This document shows, piece after piece, positions 41,826-49,457 of a DNA stretch of 64,000 nt. Under the pieces are notes generated by a model. It did no database searches. It saw only the letters and a list, made by a program, of their open reading frames with translations, and was not told where the DNA came from. Positions within the stretch are counted from its first letter, which is position 1. Every line of letters starts with the position of its first letter. The position numbers and the translations under genes were made by a program. The stretch is taken from NCBI GenBank assembly GCA_044225825.1, contig JBGAIB010000001.1:62001-126000 (forward strand), given 5' to 3'. Source of the stretch: Bog-950 sp044225825. GTDB lineage: Bacteria; Bacteroidota; Bacteroidia; Chitinophagales; LD1.

Positions 41826-44039
41826 TTAACGAACCATTACGCGACCGGTATAGCTATGCCCGGCATCGGTAATGCGAATAAAATATAAACCCGGTTGTAA
41901 ACCCGAAGTAGTTACGACAAGTGATCCGCCACCCATATTTTTAGGTACGGGAACCTGCTCGCCCAACACATTGTATAATTCGGCCACTGCATTGCTGAAG
42001 GAGCCGGTATTAAGTTTGCATACAAAGTAACCGTTGGCGGGGTTAGGATACAGCAACAACTGAGGGGCGTTGCCCGGCACTTCGTTTATTGCAATTGGCA
42101 GGGTTGATTGATCCCACAGCGAATCGGAATACAAGAGCAAGCCTCCGCGCGAGTTACCCACGATATATTCCAGGTGACCATCGTTGTTTAAATCGGCAAG
42201 TGAAAAGGTTGACTTGCTGCCAACATCCTGCCTTATGAAATTACTATCTAACAGGGTAAAGCTGCCGCTACGCAGGTTAGCAGTGTTTACCAGGTATTTG
42301 AATACAGCCCCGCGCATGCTGCCGCTATACAACAACATTTGTCCAACGGAATCGCGGGTAATAAATGGTGTACTGTAACCTTCGGTGTAACCGGGTACGG
42401 TAACATTTACCGCACCGAAAAATGCGTTGGAAGAATCCTGGCTGAACTGAGGCATATTTTTGGTACCATAGTTCCAGAAGTAGGTAAGTTTACCATCCTT
42501 ACGGCCCACCACCAAATCGTTGAGCGAATCGCCGTTTACATCATAGATGAAAGGTGCACTATACTGACCCACGTCTAATCCAAAAAACTGAGGGGTAGTC
42601 ATGCTGGCAAAATTTGCCTGACTAACACCGGTGTTTTTAAAGAAGTTGAGATAGCCGTTCAGTTCACCGATTATCATATCGGAAGTTCCATCGCCATCCA
42701 GATCACCGAAGGCCGGATGCATGGCTACCAAACCGAAACTGCTGAAGTTATTGTAGTCTTCGTTTGTCACCACATACGACGGATTGCTGTTGGTGCCGTT
42801 ATTGAGTAAAATAGTGAGTGTGGACTTATAGGTATTAAACGGACGGAAATAACCGTAATTGCCGGCAACAATATCCATTAATCCATCGCCATTAAAATCG
42901 AAGAAATAAGGTTTTGAATCGGTGCCGAGATCCAGGGTATGCTGCACCAGGAATGAATCGGTAACGGCTTCGAAATTGCAGGATGGATTATTGGTGTTGC
43001 GGTAATACATTACGTTGTTTACATCGCGCGAACCCGCACGGGCGTTCGGCGCAATTAACAGGTCTTCAAATCCATCGTTGCTAACGTTAATACCAAAGCC
43101 GGCCGGATAGGTAGGCATACGTATAGAGGTGTTGCAGGAAGGATAAAGCGAATCCCATGAACAGGCATCGGCATAGCTGCTATCGCCGCAGTTATGAATA
43201 AAAGCCAGGTTATCGTAGCCGATGTTGCCATTCAGCAAATCGATATCGTGGTCGTTATCGGCATCGAAACTGTAGATGGCATTACCGGCATGGCGGCTGT
43301 CGTCGGCCGCAGGGTTTGATTGGCTGCCGCCTTTGCAACTGATGTGTAAGGAGATGGAATTGTTAGCAGCGTTTTGCGCCAGGTTACCCCAGCAGAAAGT
43401 AACAAACTCATACTGCATCGAATCGGCATCGTAGTGTATATCGCCGGGATGTTCCTTGGATTGATTTTCGTAATACTCGATCGTAGCCCCCCAGGTGCCA
43501 TAGGTAAGAATATCGAGGTCGCCATCAAAATTTACATCTGCAATTACAGGGATATCATCAATGTTGGTCCAGATGTTTACGTTGTAGGGAGGATCGGTAT
43601 ACATTAATAGCGGGCTCACCGAATCGAAATGCAATTCGCCGTTTTGCAGGCTGCCTTTGTAAGCCATAATGCCGGCATTAGCATGTGCAAAAATATCAGG
43701 TATACCATCATTGTTATAGTCGCGTATTAGCGCCCATGAGTTTAACTCAGGCGGAAATAAGCCTTCGTATTGCGGGGCATATTCGAAAGCTGTATCCGAA
43801 TCGGTGTTAGACGTGCGGATGTAGGTCATTACTTTGTCGCCCACGCGGTCGAAGACGAAGAGATCGGGCAAGCTATCGTGATTGAGATCGATATTACTGA
43901 ACTGCGGAGAATTCATCCCTCCCTGCCAGGGTGCGCGTAAATCGGTATCGTAATGTTTTAAAGGAACGGTTACTACCCTGTATTGGGCTTGTGCCGAAAA
44001 CGTCAGCAAGGCGAGCACAGCAAAGAATACGTGTTTCAT
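41826..44039 (-). CDS. FG-GAP/VCBS repeat protein with T9SS type A sorting domain
   Basis: 737 residues. Signal peptide MKHVFFAVLALLTFSAQAQ. The body holds at least seven FG-GAP-type calcium-binding blades with D-x-[DN]-x-D-G-x-x-D: NIDLNHDSLPDLFV, IRDYNNDGIPDIF, IADVNFDGDLDIL, FFDFNGDGLMDIVA, FGDLDGDGTSDMII, IYDVNGDSLNDLVVG and LADLNNDGHLEYIVG. That suggests a seven-bladed propeller. C-terminal ~80 residues are a T9SS type A domain (LLYPNPANGYFVCKL, VLGEQVPVP, GLYFIRITDAG). Surface-exposed or released by T9SS; a binding role is likely but no ligand is visible. 26 bp upstream of the RsmB-like gene in the same orientation. Confidence 0.9.
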   Translation of the reverse strand: MKHVFFAVLALLTFSAQAQYRVVTVPLKHYDTDLRAPWQGGMNSPQFSNIDLNHDSLPDLFVFDRVGDKVMTYIRTSNTDSDTAFEYAPQYEGLFPPELNSWALIRDYNNDGIPDIFAHANAGIMAYKGSLQNGELHFDSVSPLLMYTDPPYNVNIWTNIDDIPVIADVNFDGDLDILTYGTWGATIEYYENQSKEHPGDIHYDADSMQYEFVTFCWGNLAQNAANNSISLHISCKGGSQSNPAADDSRHAGNAIYSFDADNDHDIDLLNGNIGYDNLAFIHNCGDSSYADACSWDSLYPSCNTSIRMPTYPAGFGINVSNDGFEDLLIAPNARAGSRDVNNVMYYRNTNNPSCNFEAVTDSFLVQHTLDLGTDSKPYFFDFNGDGLMDIVAGNYGYFRPFNTYKSTLTILLNNGTNSNPSYVVTNEDYNNFSSFGLVAMHPAFGDLDGDGTSDMIIGELNGYLNFFKNTGVSQANFASMTTPQFFGLDVGQYSAPFIYDVNGDSLNDLVVGRKDGKLTYFWNYGTKNMPQFSQDSSNAFFGAVNVTVPGYTEGYSTPFITRDSVGQMLLYSGSMRGAVFKYLVNTANLRSGSFTLLDSNFIRQDVGSKSTFSLADLNNDGHLEYIVGNSRGGLLLYSDSLWDQSTLPIAINEVPGNAPQLLLYPNPANGYFVCKLNTGSFSNAVAELYNVLGEQVPVPKNMGGGSLVVTTSGLQPGLYFIRITDAGHSYTGRVMVR

Positions 44040-44109
44040 ACTTACGAAGATGAGAAGAAATGGTGAAAGGTGGGCAGATTAAAAAAAAGAAGACAGGGAT
44101 TGTGAATGA

Positions 44110-44916
44110 CTACCTGAATACCTCCTTAAACACAATGAAAATACCGATAGCTAACATTAACCAACCAAAGTAAACACGCATCCGTTGCCCATCGATTAAG
44201 CCGGCCAGGTAGTGGCCGATAAACACCCCTACCACTGAACATGCCGAGAAGGCGGCCAAAAACAGCCAATTTAACTGGGGGCTATGGCTTAAATCGCCTA
44301 GAAACCCTACAAAGGAGTTAACAGCCACCAATACCAGCGAGGTACCAACTGCGCGTTTCATATCCAGATTGGCAAAATGTACTAAGGCAGGAATCATTAA
44401 AAAACCTCCACCGGCGCCTACCAGACCCAAAAAGGCACCAACCGCGATAGCATAAGGTATCAGACGGGGGTAATGCGTGGCATGAGGGGGCTCGGCTGTT
44501 TGCTGGTCGGGTGCCGGGCCTGAAATCATTTTATAGGAGGCAATGAAAATTACGATTGCCAGCACAAAGAGTATCAGGTGGTCTTTATCAAGTGTAAAAC
44601 TGCCTATGGTAAAAATTACTTTAGGAATATTGGGAATTACCAGGCTGCGCACCATAAAAACTGTGATGAGAGAGGGCACGCCATACCAAAAGGCCGTTTG
44701 AAAATGCACCAACCCTTTACGGATATTCTGAATGGCGCCTGAACTGGCTGCCACGCCTACCAGAAAAAGGGAATATGCCGTGGCCAAAGCAGCATCGTAA
44801 TGGAACAGGTAGTATAATACCGGGACAGAAAGCAGCGCACCGCCTCCGCCCATAAGCCCCAATACCAGGCCGGTAAGCACAGCGCCTAAATACCCCAGTA
44901 TGTAGCTGATTTCCAT
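44110..44916 (-). CDS. TauE/SafE-type sulfite/organosulfonate exporter
   Basis: 268 residues with eight hydrophobic segments and the duplicated family motif: GLVLGLMGGGGALLSVPVL in the first half (about 16-36) and GAFLGLVGAGGGFLMIPALV in the second (about 160-180). The family moves sulfite, sulfonates or sulfoacetate out of the cell; many members lack a known substrate. It lies on the opposite strand to the nearby cysE-cysK operon. A link to sulfur handling is suggestive only. Confidence 0.85.
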   Translation of the reverse strand: MEISYILGYLGAVLTGLVLGLMGGGGALLSVPVLYYLFHYDAALATAYSLFLVGVAASSGAIQNIRKGLVHFQTAFWYGVPSLITVFMVRSLVIPNIPKVIFTIGSFTLDKDHLILFVLAIVIFIASYKMISGPAPDQQTAEPPHATHYPRLIPYAIAVGAFLGLVGAGGGFLMIPALVHFANLDMKRAVGTSLVLVAVNSFVGFLGDLSHSPQLNWLFLAAFSACSVVGVFIGHYLAGLIDGQRMRVYFGWLMLAIGIFIVFKEVFR

Positions 44917-45002
44917 TGCGGATGTAAGATTGAAAAATTATTGTTGCTTACCCAAACGGGTTTAGTGACAATACTCACCAATCACAAACAATTATCCGTT
45001 TA

Positions 45003-45010
45003 TACCTTTG
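45003..45010 (+). promoter_or_regulatory. -7 element of the alkyltransferase-like gene
   Basis: TACCTTTG, perfect TAnnTTTG, 17 bp before the ATG at 45028. It lies inside an upstream in-frame extension that opens at a TTG, which shows that the extension is not translated. Confidence 0.6.
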
Positions 45011-45027
45011 AGTTAAGATTGACCACC

Positions 45028-45528
45028 ATGGCTACCGTTAAAAAGAAAACCGCTGCAAGCCGCAGACTAAGCTGGACTGAAAAATTGGAGAAAGAGCAAG
45101 CTCCTAAAATCGTACGGCTTACCCCGGCGCAACAGGCCAAATGGGGAGGTAAAACCATGTTTATTGCTACACCCAAAATGATATTGGACCTGATAGCTAA
45201 AGTGCCAAAAGGCAAGCTGACTACCGTTAACCTGCTACGGGAAAAACTGGCCCGTGATATCGGCACTGATGTGACCTGCCCTATCACCACCGGCATTTTT
45301 ATCTGGATTGTAGCGAACGCCATGGGTGAAATGATGGACAGCGGGAAAGGCAAACCCGTGCCTTACTGGCGTGTATTAAGAGAAGGTGGTAAATTGAATG
45401 AGAAATACCCCGGTGGTATAGCTGCACATACCCTGCAACTGGAGCAGGAAGGCTTTTTAGTGGTGCCTTCTAAAAATGGTAAAAGTGCTACTGTAGCGGG
45501 TTACGAAAACAAGCTCTACAGCTTTTAG
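45028..45528 (+). CDS. Alkyltransferase-like (MGMT-fold) protein lacking the acceptor cysteine motif
   Basis: 166 residues from the ATG at 45028. The N-terminal ~45 residues are Lys-rich and basic. The region about 55-165 resembles the DNA-binding domain of O6-methylguanine-DNA methyltransferase/ATL: IAKVPKGKLTTVNLLRE (helix-turn-helix), PVPYWRVLREGGKLNEKYPGG and LQLEQEGF. Classical MGMT has PCHRV; here the equivalent position reads PYWRV, so the methyl-acceptor Cys is replaced and the protein should not act as a suicide methyltransferase. It may sense damage, as ATLs do, or do something else. Family call is moderate. It stops 63 bp before the cysteine leader. Confidence 0.65.
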   Translation: MATVKKKTAASRRLSWTEKLEKEQAPKIVRLTPAQQAKWGGKTMFIATPKMILDLIAKVPKGKLTTVNLLREKLARDIGTDVTCPITTGIFIWIVANAMGEMMDSGKGKPVPYWRVLREGGKLNEKYPGGIAAHTLQLEQEGFLVVPSKNGKSATVAGYENKLYSF

Positions 45529-45557
45529 CGGCATAGCATTAAAAAATTAAAACTGCA

Positions 45558-45587
45558 TTTGTTGAATTCAATATTTTAATACTTTCG
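45558..45587 (+). promoter_or_regulatory. Promoter of the cys leader / cysE-cysK operon
   Basis: TTTG at 45558-45561, 18-bp spacer, TACTTTCG at 45580-45587 (TAnnTTTG with one change). The leader ATG follows after only four bases (TTGC), so the leader mRNA would be leaderless. Confidence 0.7.
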
Positions 45588-45591
45588 TTGC

Positions 45592-45654
45592 ATGTTTTTG
45601 ATCCCCACCACTTGTTGCTGTTGTTGTATGCGCCTTGGCGAAGGGGACAGGTAA
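45592..45654 (+). CDS. Cysteine leader peptide (attenuator leader), five tandem Cys codons
   Basis: A 20-codon ORF, ATG 45592 to TAA 45652-45654, reading MFLIPTTCCCCCMRLGEGDR. Codons TGT-TGC-TGT-TGT-TGT occupy 45613-45627. It sits between a promoter and a terminator upstream of cysE, which encodes the first committed step of cysteine synthesis. Five consecutive Cys codons in a short peptide just before a cysteine biosynthetic operon is the hallmark of ribosome-mediated attenuation, as in his, leu and trp leaders. The nucleotides after the Cys codons (45639-45645) can pair with the terminator's left arm. Not known to me from Bacteroidota. Direct evidence is the sequence; function is inferred. 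Confidence 0.85.
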   Translation: MFLIPTTCCCCCMRLGEGDR

Positions 45655-45713
45655 TGGTATTGATAAAGTTATTGTAATACTATAGCAACCCTTCGTAACG
45701 CGAAGGGTTTTTT
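45639..45713 (+). promoter_or_regulatory. Cysteine attenuator: antiterminator/terminator switch
   Basis: Terminator: AACCCTTCG (45687-45695), TAACG loop, CGAAGGGTT (45701-45709), then a T-run to 45713. Antiterminator: CGAAGGG at 45639-45645 pairs with CCCTTCG at 45689-45695, which would destroy the terminator. Nested stem TGGTATT (45655-45661) with AATACTA (45676-45682) closes the loop. A ribosome that finishes at the UAA (45652) would cover 45639-45645 and allow termination. One stalled at the first Cys codons (45613-45621) would leave it free. Confidence 0.8.
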
Positions 45714-45734
45714 ATTTGTTATAACCGGAGATCT

Positions 45735-46532
45735 ATGAACCAGATAAAGATTGATTTCAGCCGTTTGCCGAGCAGGGCACTAGCGCAAAAATTTGTGGAT
45801 GACTTGATTGACTACCTGTTCCCTGTAGAAGCTAACTTTAGCTTTAACGAGGATATACAGGAGGAAAAAGCCCGCCGGCTGAAGATCAAATTACGCGAGC
45901 TATTGCAGCCGTTGCGCCTTGGCGGTGACGCCCAACTGATTGACAGTTTTTTTGAGCGGGTGCCGGGGGTGTTCGACAAACTGATTGCCGATGCACATTT
46001 GTTTTTACAATCGGACCCAGCTGCGGAGTGTATAGAGGAAGTTATAATTGCGTACCCCGGTTTTTATGCTATTGCAGTTTATCGTATAGCGCATGAACTG
46101 GCTTTGCTGAGTGTGCCGATTTTACCACGGGTAATAACCGAATATGCCCACAGCCAAACAGGTATTGACATACACCCCGGCGCACAAATAGGTACCCCAT
46201 TTTTTATTGACCATGGCACAGGTATTGTAATAGGCCAAACTACGGTAATAGGTAACCATGTTAAATTGTACCAAGGGGTTACACTGGGCGCTTTAGCAGT
46301 GAGAAAAGAAAAGCAGGGATCGAAACGTCATCCTACTATTGAAGATAATGTGATTATCTACGCAGGCAGCTGTATACTGGGTGGCGACACAGTAATAGGG
46401 CACGATAGTGTGATTGGCGGCAATGTGTGGTTAACGCAGAGTGTACTCCCCTATTCGGTTGTGTATCATAAAAGCGATGTGAAAATCCGCGATAAATCGG
46501 AACTAGATGAAATTATTGACTTTGTAATTTAA
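45735..46532 (+). CDS. cysE: Serine O-acetyltransferase
   Basis: 265 residues. N-terminal helical region (about 1-130: LREL, FFERVPGVFDKLIADAHLFL) then a left-handed beta-helix of hexapeptide repeats (about 145-230): IDIHPGAQIGTPFFIDHGTG, IVIGQTTVIGNHVKLYQGVT, GGDTVIGHDSVIGGNVW. Catalytic His/Asp in the HxxTGIDIHPGA and FIDHGTG stretches. It converts L-serine and acetyl-CoA to O-acetylserine. C-terminus VKIRDKSELDEIIDFVI ends in Ile, as needed by the CysE-CysK complex. A GGAG sequence 5 bp before the ATG could serve as a ribosome site. First structural gene after the cysteine attenuator. Confidence 0.95.
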   Translation: MNQIKIDFSRLPSRALAQKFVDDLIDYLFPVEANFSFNEDIQEEKARRLKIKLRELLQPLRLGGDAQLIDSFFERVPGVFDKLIADAHLFLQSDPAAECIEEVIIAYPGFYAIAVYRIAHELALLSVPILPRVITEYAHSQTGIDIHPGAQIGTPFFIDHGTGIVIGQTTVIGNHVKLYQGVTLGALAVRKEKQGSKRHPTIEDNVIIYAGSCILGGDTVIGHDSVIGGNVWLTQSVLPYSVVYHKSDVKIRDKSELDEIIDFVI

Positions 46533-46567
46533 GAAACGACCTATTATAAAAATATAAAACTAAAAAA

Positions 46568-47485
46568 ATGAAAGCGAACAACATTCTTGAAACCATCGGC
46601 AACACACCACACCTGCGGATAAATAAATTATTTGGAGCCGGGCAGGAAGTTTGGATAAAACTGGAACGTAGTAACCCCGGTGGCAGTATTAAGGACCGTA
46701 TTGCCTTAAGCATGATTGAAGATGCTGAACAGAAAGGCTTGCTAAAACCCGGCAGTGTTATTATTGAACCTACCTCGGGTAATACGGGCATTGGCCTGGC
46801 TATGGTAGCAGCCGTAAAAGGATATAAACTGATTTTGGTTATGCCGGAGTCGATGAGTATTGAGCGCCGCAGATTGATGAAGGCGTATGGCGCTTCGTTT
46901 GAGCTTACCCCGCGCGAAAAAGGGATGAAGGGTGCCATTGAAAAAGCAAAAGAATTAGCTGCTGAAACGCCGAATGCCTGGATACCGCAACAATTTGATA
47001 ACCCCGCTAATATTGAGGCGCATGTGCGCACCACGGCACAGGAAATACTGGTTGATTTTCCGGAAGGGATTGATTACCTGATTACCGGAGTGGGAACCGG
47101 TGGGCACATTACCGGAGTTGGTAAAGTTCTGAAAGAGAAATTCCCGAACTTAAAGGTGTTCGCCGTGGAGCCGGTGCTATCGCCGGTAATCAGTGGAGGC
47201 CAGCCAGCGCCACACCCCATACAGGGTATAGGTGCTGGCTTTATACCCGGTAACCTGGACACTAAAGTTTTAGATGGAGTAATTACCATCAGTAAAGAGG
47301 AAGCATTTGAATATGCCACACGTGCCGGTAAAGAAGAAGGATTATTCGGTGGAATATCATCCGGCGCTACGTTAGCAGCTATTGCGAAAAAGCTGCCTGA
47401 AATACCTGCCGGCAAACGCATACTGGGCTTTAACTATGATACAGGCGAGCGTTATTTAAGTATTGAAGGCTTGTTTGAATTATAA
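46568..47485 (+). CDS. cysK: Cysteine synthase (O-acetylserine sulfhydrylase)
   Basis: 305 residues. PLP Lys42 in NPGGSIKDRIA, phosphate-binding TSGNTG near 68, substrate-binding GVGTGGHITGVGK near 178-190, and IQGIGAGFIPG. It joins O-acetylserine with sulfide to make L-cysteine. Length and motifs match CysK rather than CBS. It is 35 bp after cysE, so both fall under the same leader. Followed by a strong terminator at 47511. Confidence 0.96.
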   Translation: MKANNILETIGNTPHLRINKLFGAGQEVWIKLERSNPGGSIKDRIALSMIEDAEQKGLLKPGSVIIEPTSGNTGIGLAMVAAVKGYKLILVMPESMSIERRRLMKAYGASFELTPREKGMKGAIEKAKELAAETPNAWIPQQFDNPANIEAHVRTTAQEILVDFPEGIDYLITGVGTGGHITGVGKVLKEKFPNLKVFAVEPVLSPVISGGQPAPHPIQGIGAGFIPGNLDTKVLDGVITISKEEAFEYATRAGKEEGLFGGISSGATLAAIAKKLPEIPAGKRILGFNYDTGERYLSIEGLFEL

Positions 47486-47510
47486 GCAACGCCCGACGCG
47501 GCTATATAAG

Positions 47511-47541
47511 CACCTCTTCTTAAACCGGAAGAGGTGTTTTT
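47511..47541. terminator. Terminator of cysE-cysK
   Basis: CACCTCTTC (47511-47519), TTAAACCG loop, GAAGAGGTG (47528-47536), then TTTTTA. It overlaps the stop of the convergent TlpA-like gene, so it may serve both. Confidence 0.88.
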
Positions 47542-48280
47542 ATTGGCGAAGTGCTTCTTCAATATCGCGCTTTAAAAAGTTTTTGACGCCGGTAAGTCCG
47601 CCGCTGTAAACTTTCAGCACCTTGCCGTTGCGGCCTATTATTAAATGGGTAGGATAGGCGGAGACGTTGCAATTGCGCACCAGTTCACTCGCTTCAGGCA
47701 CTACGCGGTATTTCAAGGCATAAGTTTGAAGAAAGTGTTTTATCACTGCCCGCTTTTCGTAACCCGGAGCCAGAAACACTACCTCTTTATTGCTGCTGAA
47801 CGAATCTACCAGGCTGTTTAATTCAGGCATTTCGGCAATGCAGGGTTTGCACTGCGTAAACCAAAAGTTTATTACCAACACCTTGCCTTTCAACTCCGAA
47901 GCAGAAAGCATCACGCTATCGGCATCCAAACCTGAAAAAGCAGGAAAGGTATCACCCACCTTAGGCCCTGAAGTGGCAGCAGCGGGCTGTTGCACTACTT
48001 GTGTTTCGCGCTTACCGTTATCGCCTGCCTGTTTGGAGCGCAGACGATATTCGCCTGTATTGTTGCCTGTAGCGTTTTTAATGGGATCGAGCGTATAAGC
48101 ACCTCCCGAAAGCTTTTGCAACAATACATTATAAGGCAAACGGTTTCCGGCGCTATCCAGCACCACCGTATGCTCGTTTAACTGCACGCTAAATGAACTA
48201 CGTTTAACGGTTTGTGCCTGCACCTGCAGGGTAGTTATTGCAAAAACAAGGGGTAACAAAACATATCTCCACTTCCGCAT
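47540..48280 (-). CDS. TlpA-family periplasmic thioredoxin-like protein
   Basis: 246 residues. Signal peptide about 1-22 (MRKWRYVLLPLVFAITTLQVQAQ). N-terminal ~90 residues are a Bacteroidota-type extension (AGNRLPYNVLLQKL). A Gln/Ala linker leads to a thioredoxin fold (about 105-246): PKVGDTFPAFSGLD, VLVINFWFTQCKPC with the CxxC redox pair, a cis-Pro-like YPTHLII and LKVYSGGL. It reduces or exchanges disulfides in the periplasm (cytochrome c maturation or other clients). Its position beside cysteine synthesis may be chance. Confidence 0.88.
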   Translation of the reverse strand: MRKWRYVLLPLVFAITTLQVQAQTVKRSSFSVQLNEHTVVLDSAGNRLPYNVLLQKLSGGAYTLDPIKNATGNNTGEYRLRSKQAGDNGKRETQVVQQPAAATSGPKVGDTFPAFSGLDADSVMLSASELKGKVLVINFWFTQCKPCIAEMPELNSLVDSFSSNKEVVFLAPGYEKRAVIKHFLQTYALKYRVVPEASELVRNCNVSAYPTHLIIGRNGKVLKVYSGGLTGVKNFLKRDIEEALRQ

Positions 48281-48403
48281 AAGGCTGCCTTTATAAATGC
48301 TGCTTAAAAATAGAAATAGTGCCCGATAGTGCTAATTGATGTATAAACCACCAGGCTATATATAATAGAATCAGTAAAAATTCGTTGCAGTACTAAACGC
48401 ATT

Positions 48404-49267
48404 ATGAGACCCCTATTAATAATGAGCCTTGCCGCCCTGCTAAGTTGCGCACAACCCGTGCAACAGGCCGCTACGCCGACGCACGATGATTCACGCGATA
48501 ATATTTACAGTTGGAATACCACTTACAGCACCGACAATAAACTGCAAAACCGAATTGCACCACCGGCCGGCTATACGCGGGTAAGCACGGCCAAAAAATC
48601 GTTTGCCGACTGGCTGCGCAACCTACCTTTAAAGCCCGGCAAACCGGATGTATTGCTGTATAACGGACAGAAGAAGGATAACCAAACTGCCCACTATGCA
48701 GTTATGGATATGGATATTGGCAACAAGGATTTACAACAGTGTGCCGATGCGGTAATACGCCTTCGGGCTGAATATCTATGGAGTCAAAAGCGCTACAACG
48801 AAATACATTTTAATTATACCAGCGGATTTAATTGCGAATACACGAAATGGAAAGAGGGCTACCGCCCCAAGGTAAACGGCAATGATGTGCAATGGGAGAA
48901 AACAGCACAGGCGGATGATTCCTATACCAACTTCAAGAAATATCTGGAATCGGTATTTACCTATTGTGGGTCTAAATCACTTAGCCTGGAGCTGAAAGAG
49001 GTGAAGGACATACATAGCATTGAAGCCGGGCAGGTATTTATACGGGGTGGTTTTCCGGGGCATGCAGTTATAGTATTGGATGTGGCACAGAATGCAGCAG
49101 GCGAGAAAGTATTTTTGCTGGGCCAAAGCTATATGCCCGCACAGGAAATGCACGTATTGGTGAACCCTAACAGCAGTGAATTATCGCCCTGGTATTCCGA
49201 AAAATTCTTTGATCTGCTGGCTACCCCTGAATGGAATTTCTACAAAACCGAATTAAAGGCCTGGTAA
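48404..49267 (+). CDS. DUF4846 lipoprotein
   Basis: 287 residues. Lipoprotein signal MRPLLIMSLAALLSC with lipobox Cys at 15. Family motifs: RIAPPAGYTRV, SFADWLRNLPLKPG, YAVMDMDIGNKDLQQCADAVIRLRAEYLW, IHFNYTSGFNCEYTKW and FIRGGFPGHAVIVLDVA near the C-terminus. The HAV...D pattern resembles a transglutaminase-like or Cys-type fold, but no catalytic triad is proved. Function unknown. Single gene with its own terminator. Confidence 0.85.
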   Translation: MRPLLIMSLAALLSCAQPVQQAATPTHDDSRDNIYSWNTTYSTDNKLQNRIAPPAGYTRVSTAKKSFADWLRNLPLKPGKPDVLLYNGQKKDNQTAHYAVMDMDIGNKDLQQCADAVIRLRAEYLWSQKRYNEIHFNYTSGFNCEYTKWKEGYRPKVNGNDVQWEKTAQADDSYTNFKKYLESVFTYCGSKSLSLELKEVKDIHSIEAGQVFIRGGFPGHAVIVLDVAQNAAGEKVFLLGQSYMPAQEMHVLVNPNSSELSPWYSEKFFDLLATPEWNFYKTELKAW

Positions 49268-49288
49268 GCTCCTTATCAAAACCTGTCC

Positions 49289-49320
49289 AAAAGCCATCGT
49301 GAAACCGATGGCTTTTTTTA
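49289..49320 (+). terminator. Terminator of the DUF4846 gene
   Basis: AAAAGCCATCG (49289-49299), 6-nt loop, CGATGGCTTTT (49306-49316) and more T. Confidence 0.9.
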
Positions 49321-49366
49321 TGTAAAAGCCTATTTAGCAGGTATTTAGAAGCAACTGACAAAAATC

Positions 49367-49385
49367 ATTTAGAATTAGTCTAAAT
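49367..49385. promoter_or_regulatory. Upstream operator of the iron-uptake-like operon
   Basis: ATTTAGA (49367-49373), 5-nt centre ATTAG, TCTAAAT (49379-49385): perfect 7-bp arms. It sits immediately upstream of the -33 element. Two further half-sites (TATTTAGC, GTATTTAGAA) lie at about 49331-49350. The 19-bp format resembles DtxR/MntR-family or Fur-type operators; which regulator binds is not known. Confidence 0.72.
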
Positions 49386-49388
49386 AAC

Positions 49389-49419
49389 TTTGGAATATTG
49401 CCACACCCCAATAGATTTG
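49389..49419 (+). promoter_or_regulatory. Consensus promoter of the imelysin operon
   Basis: TTTG at 49389-49392, 19-bp spacer, TAGATTTG at 49412-49419. This is the best match to the Bacteroidota consensus in the window in both boxes and spacing. Transcript start should fall near 49425. Confidence 0.85.
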
Positions 49420-49432
49420 CGGTCAATTATTA

Positions 49433-49449
49433 TTTAGACTAAATCTAAA
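49433..49449. promoter_or_regulatory. Downstream operator of the iron-uptake-like operon
   Basis: TTTAGA (49433-49438), CTAAA, TCTAAA (49444-49449), the same inverted repeat as at 49367-49385 with a 65-bp centre-to-centre distance. It lies just after the expected transcription start, where a bound repressor would block transcription. The imelysin ATG follows 8 bp later. Confidence 0.72.
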
Positions 49450-49457
49450 CAAGACCC

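Noticed and set aside
45735..45760. Riboswitch (SAM- or cobalamin-type) in front of cysE
   Set aside because: The spacer from promoter to cysE is only about 145 nt and is fully explained by the leader ORF plus terminator; no conserved riboswitch core is visible.
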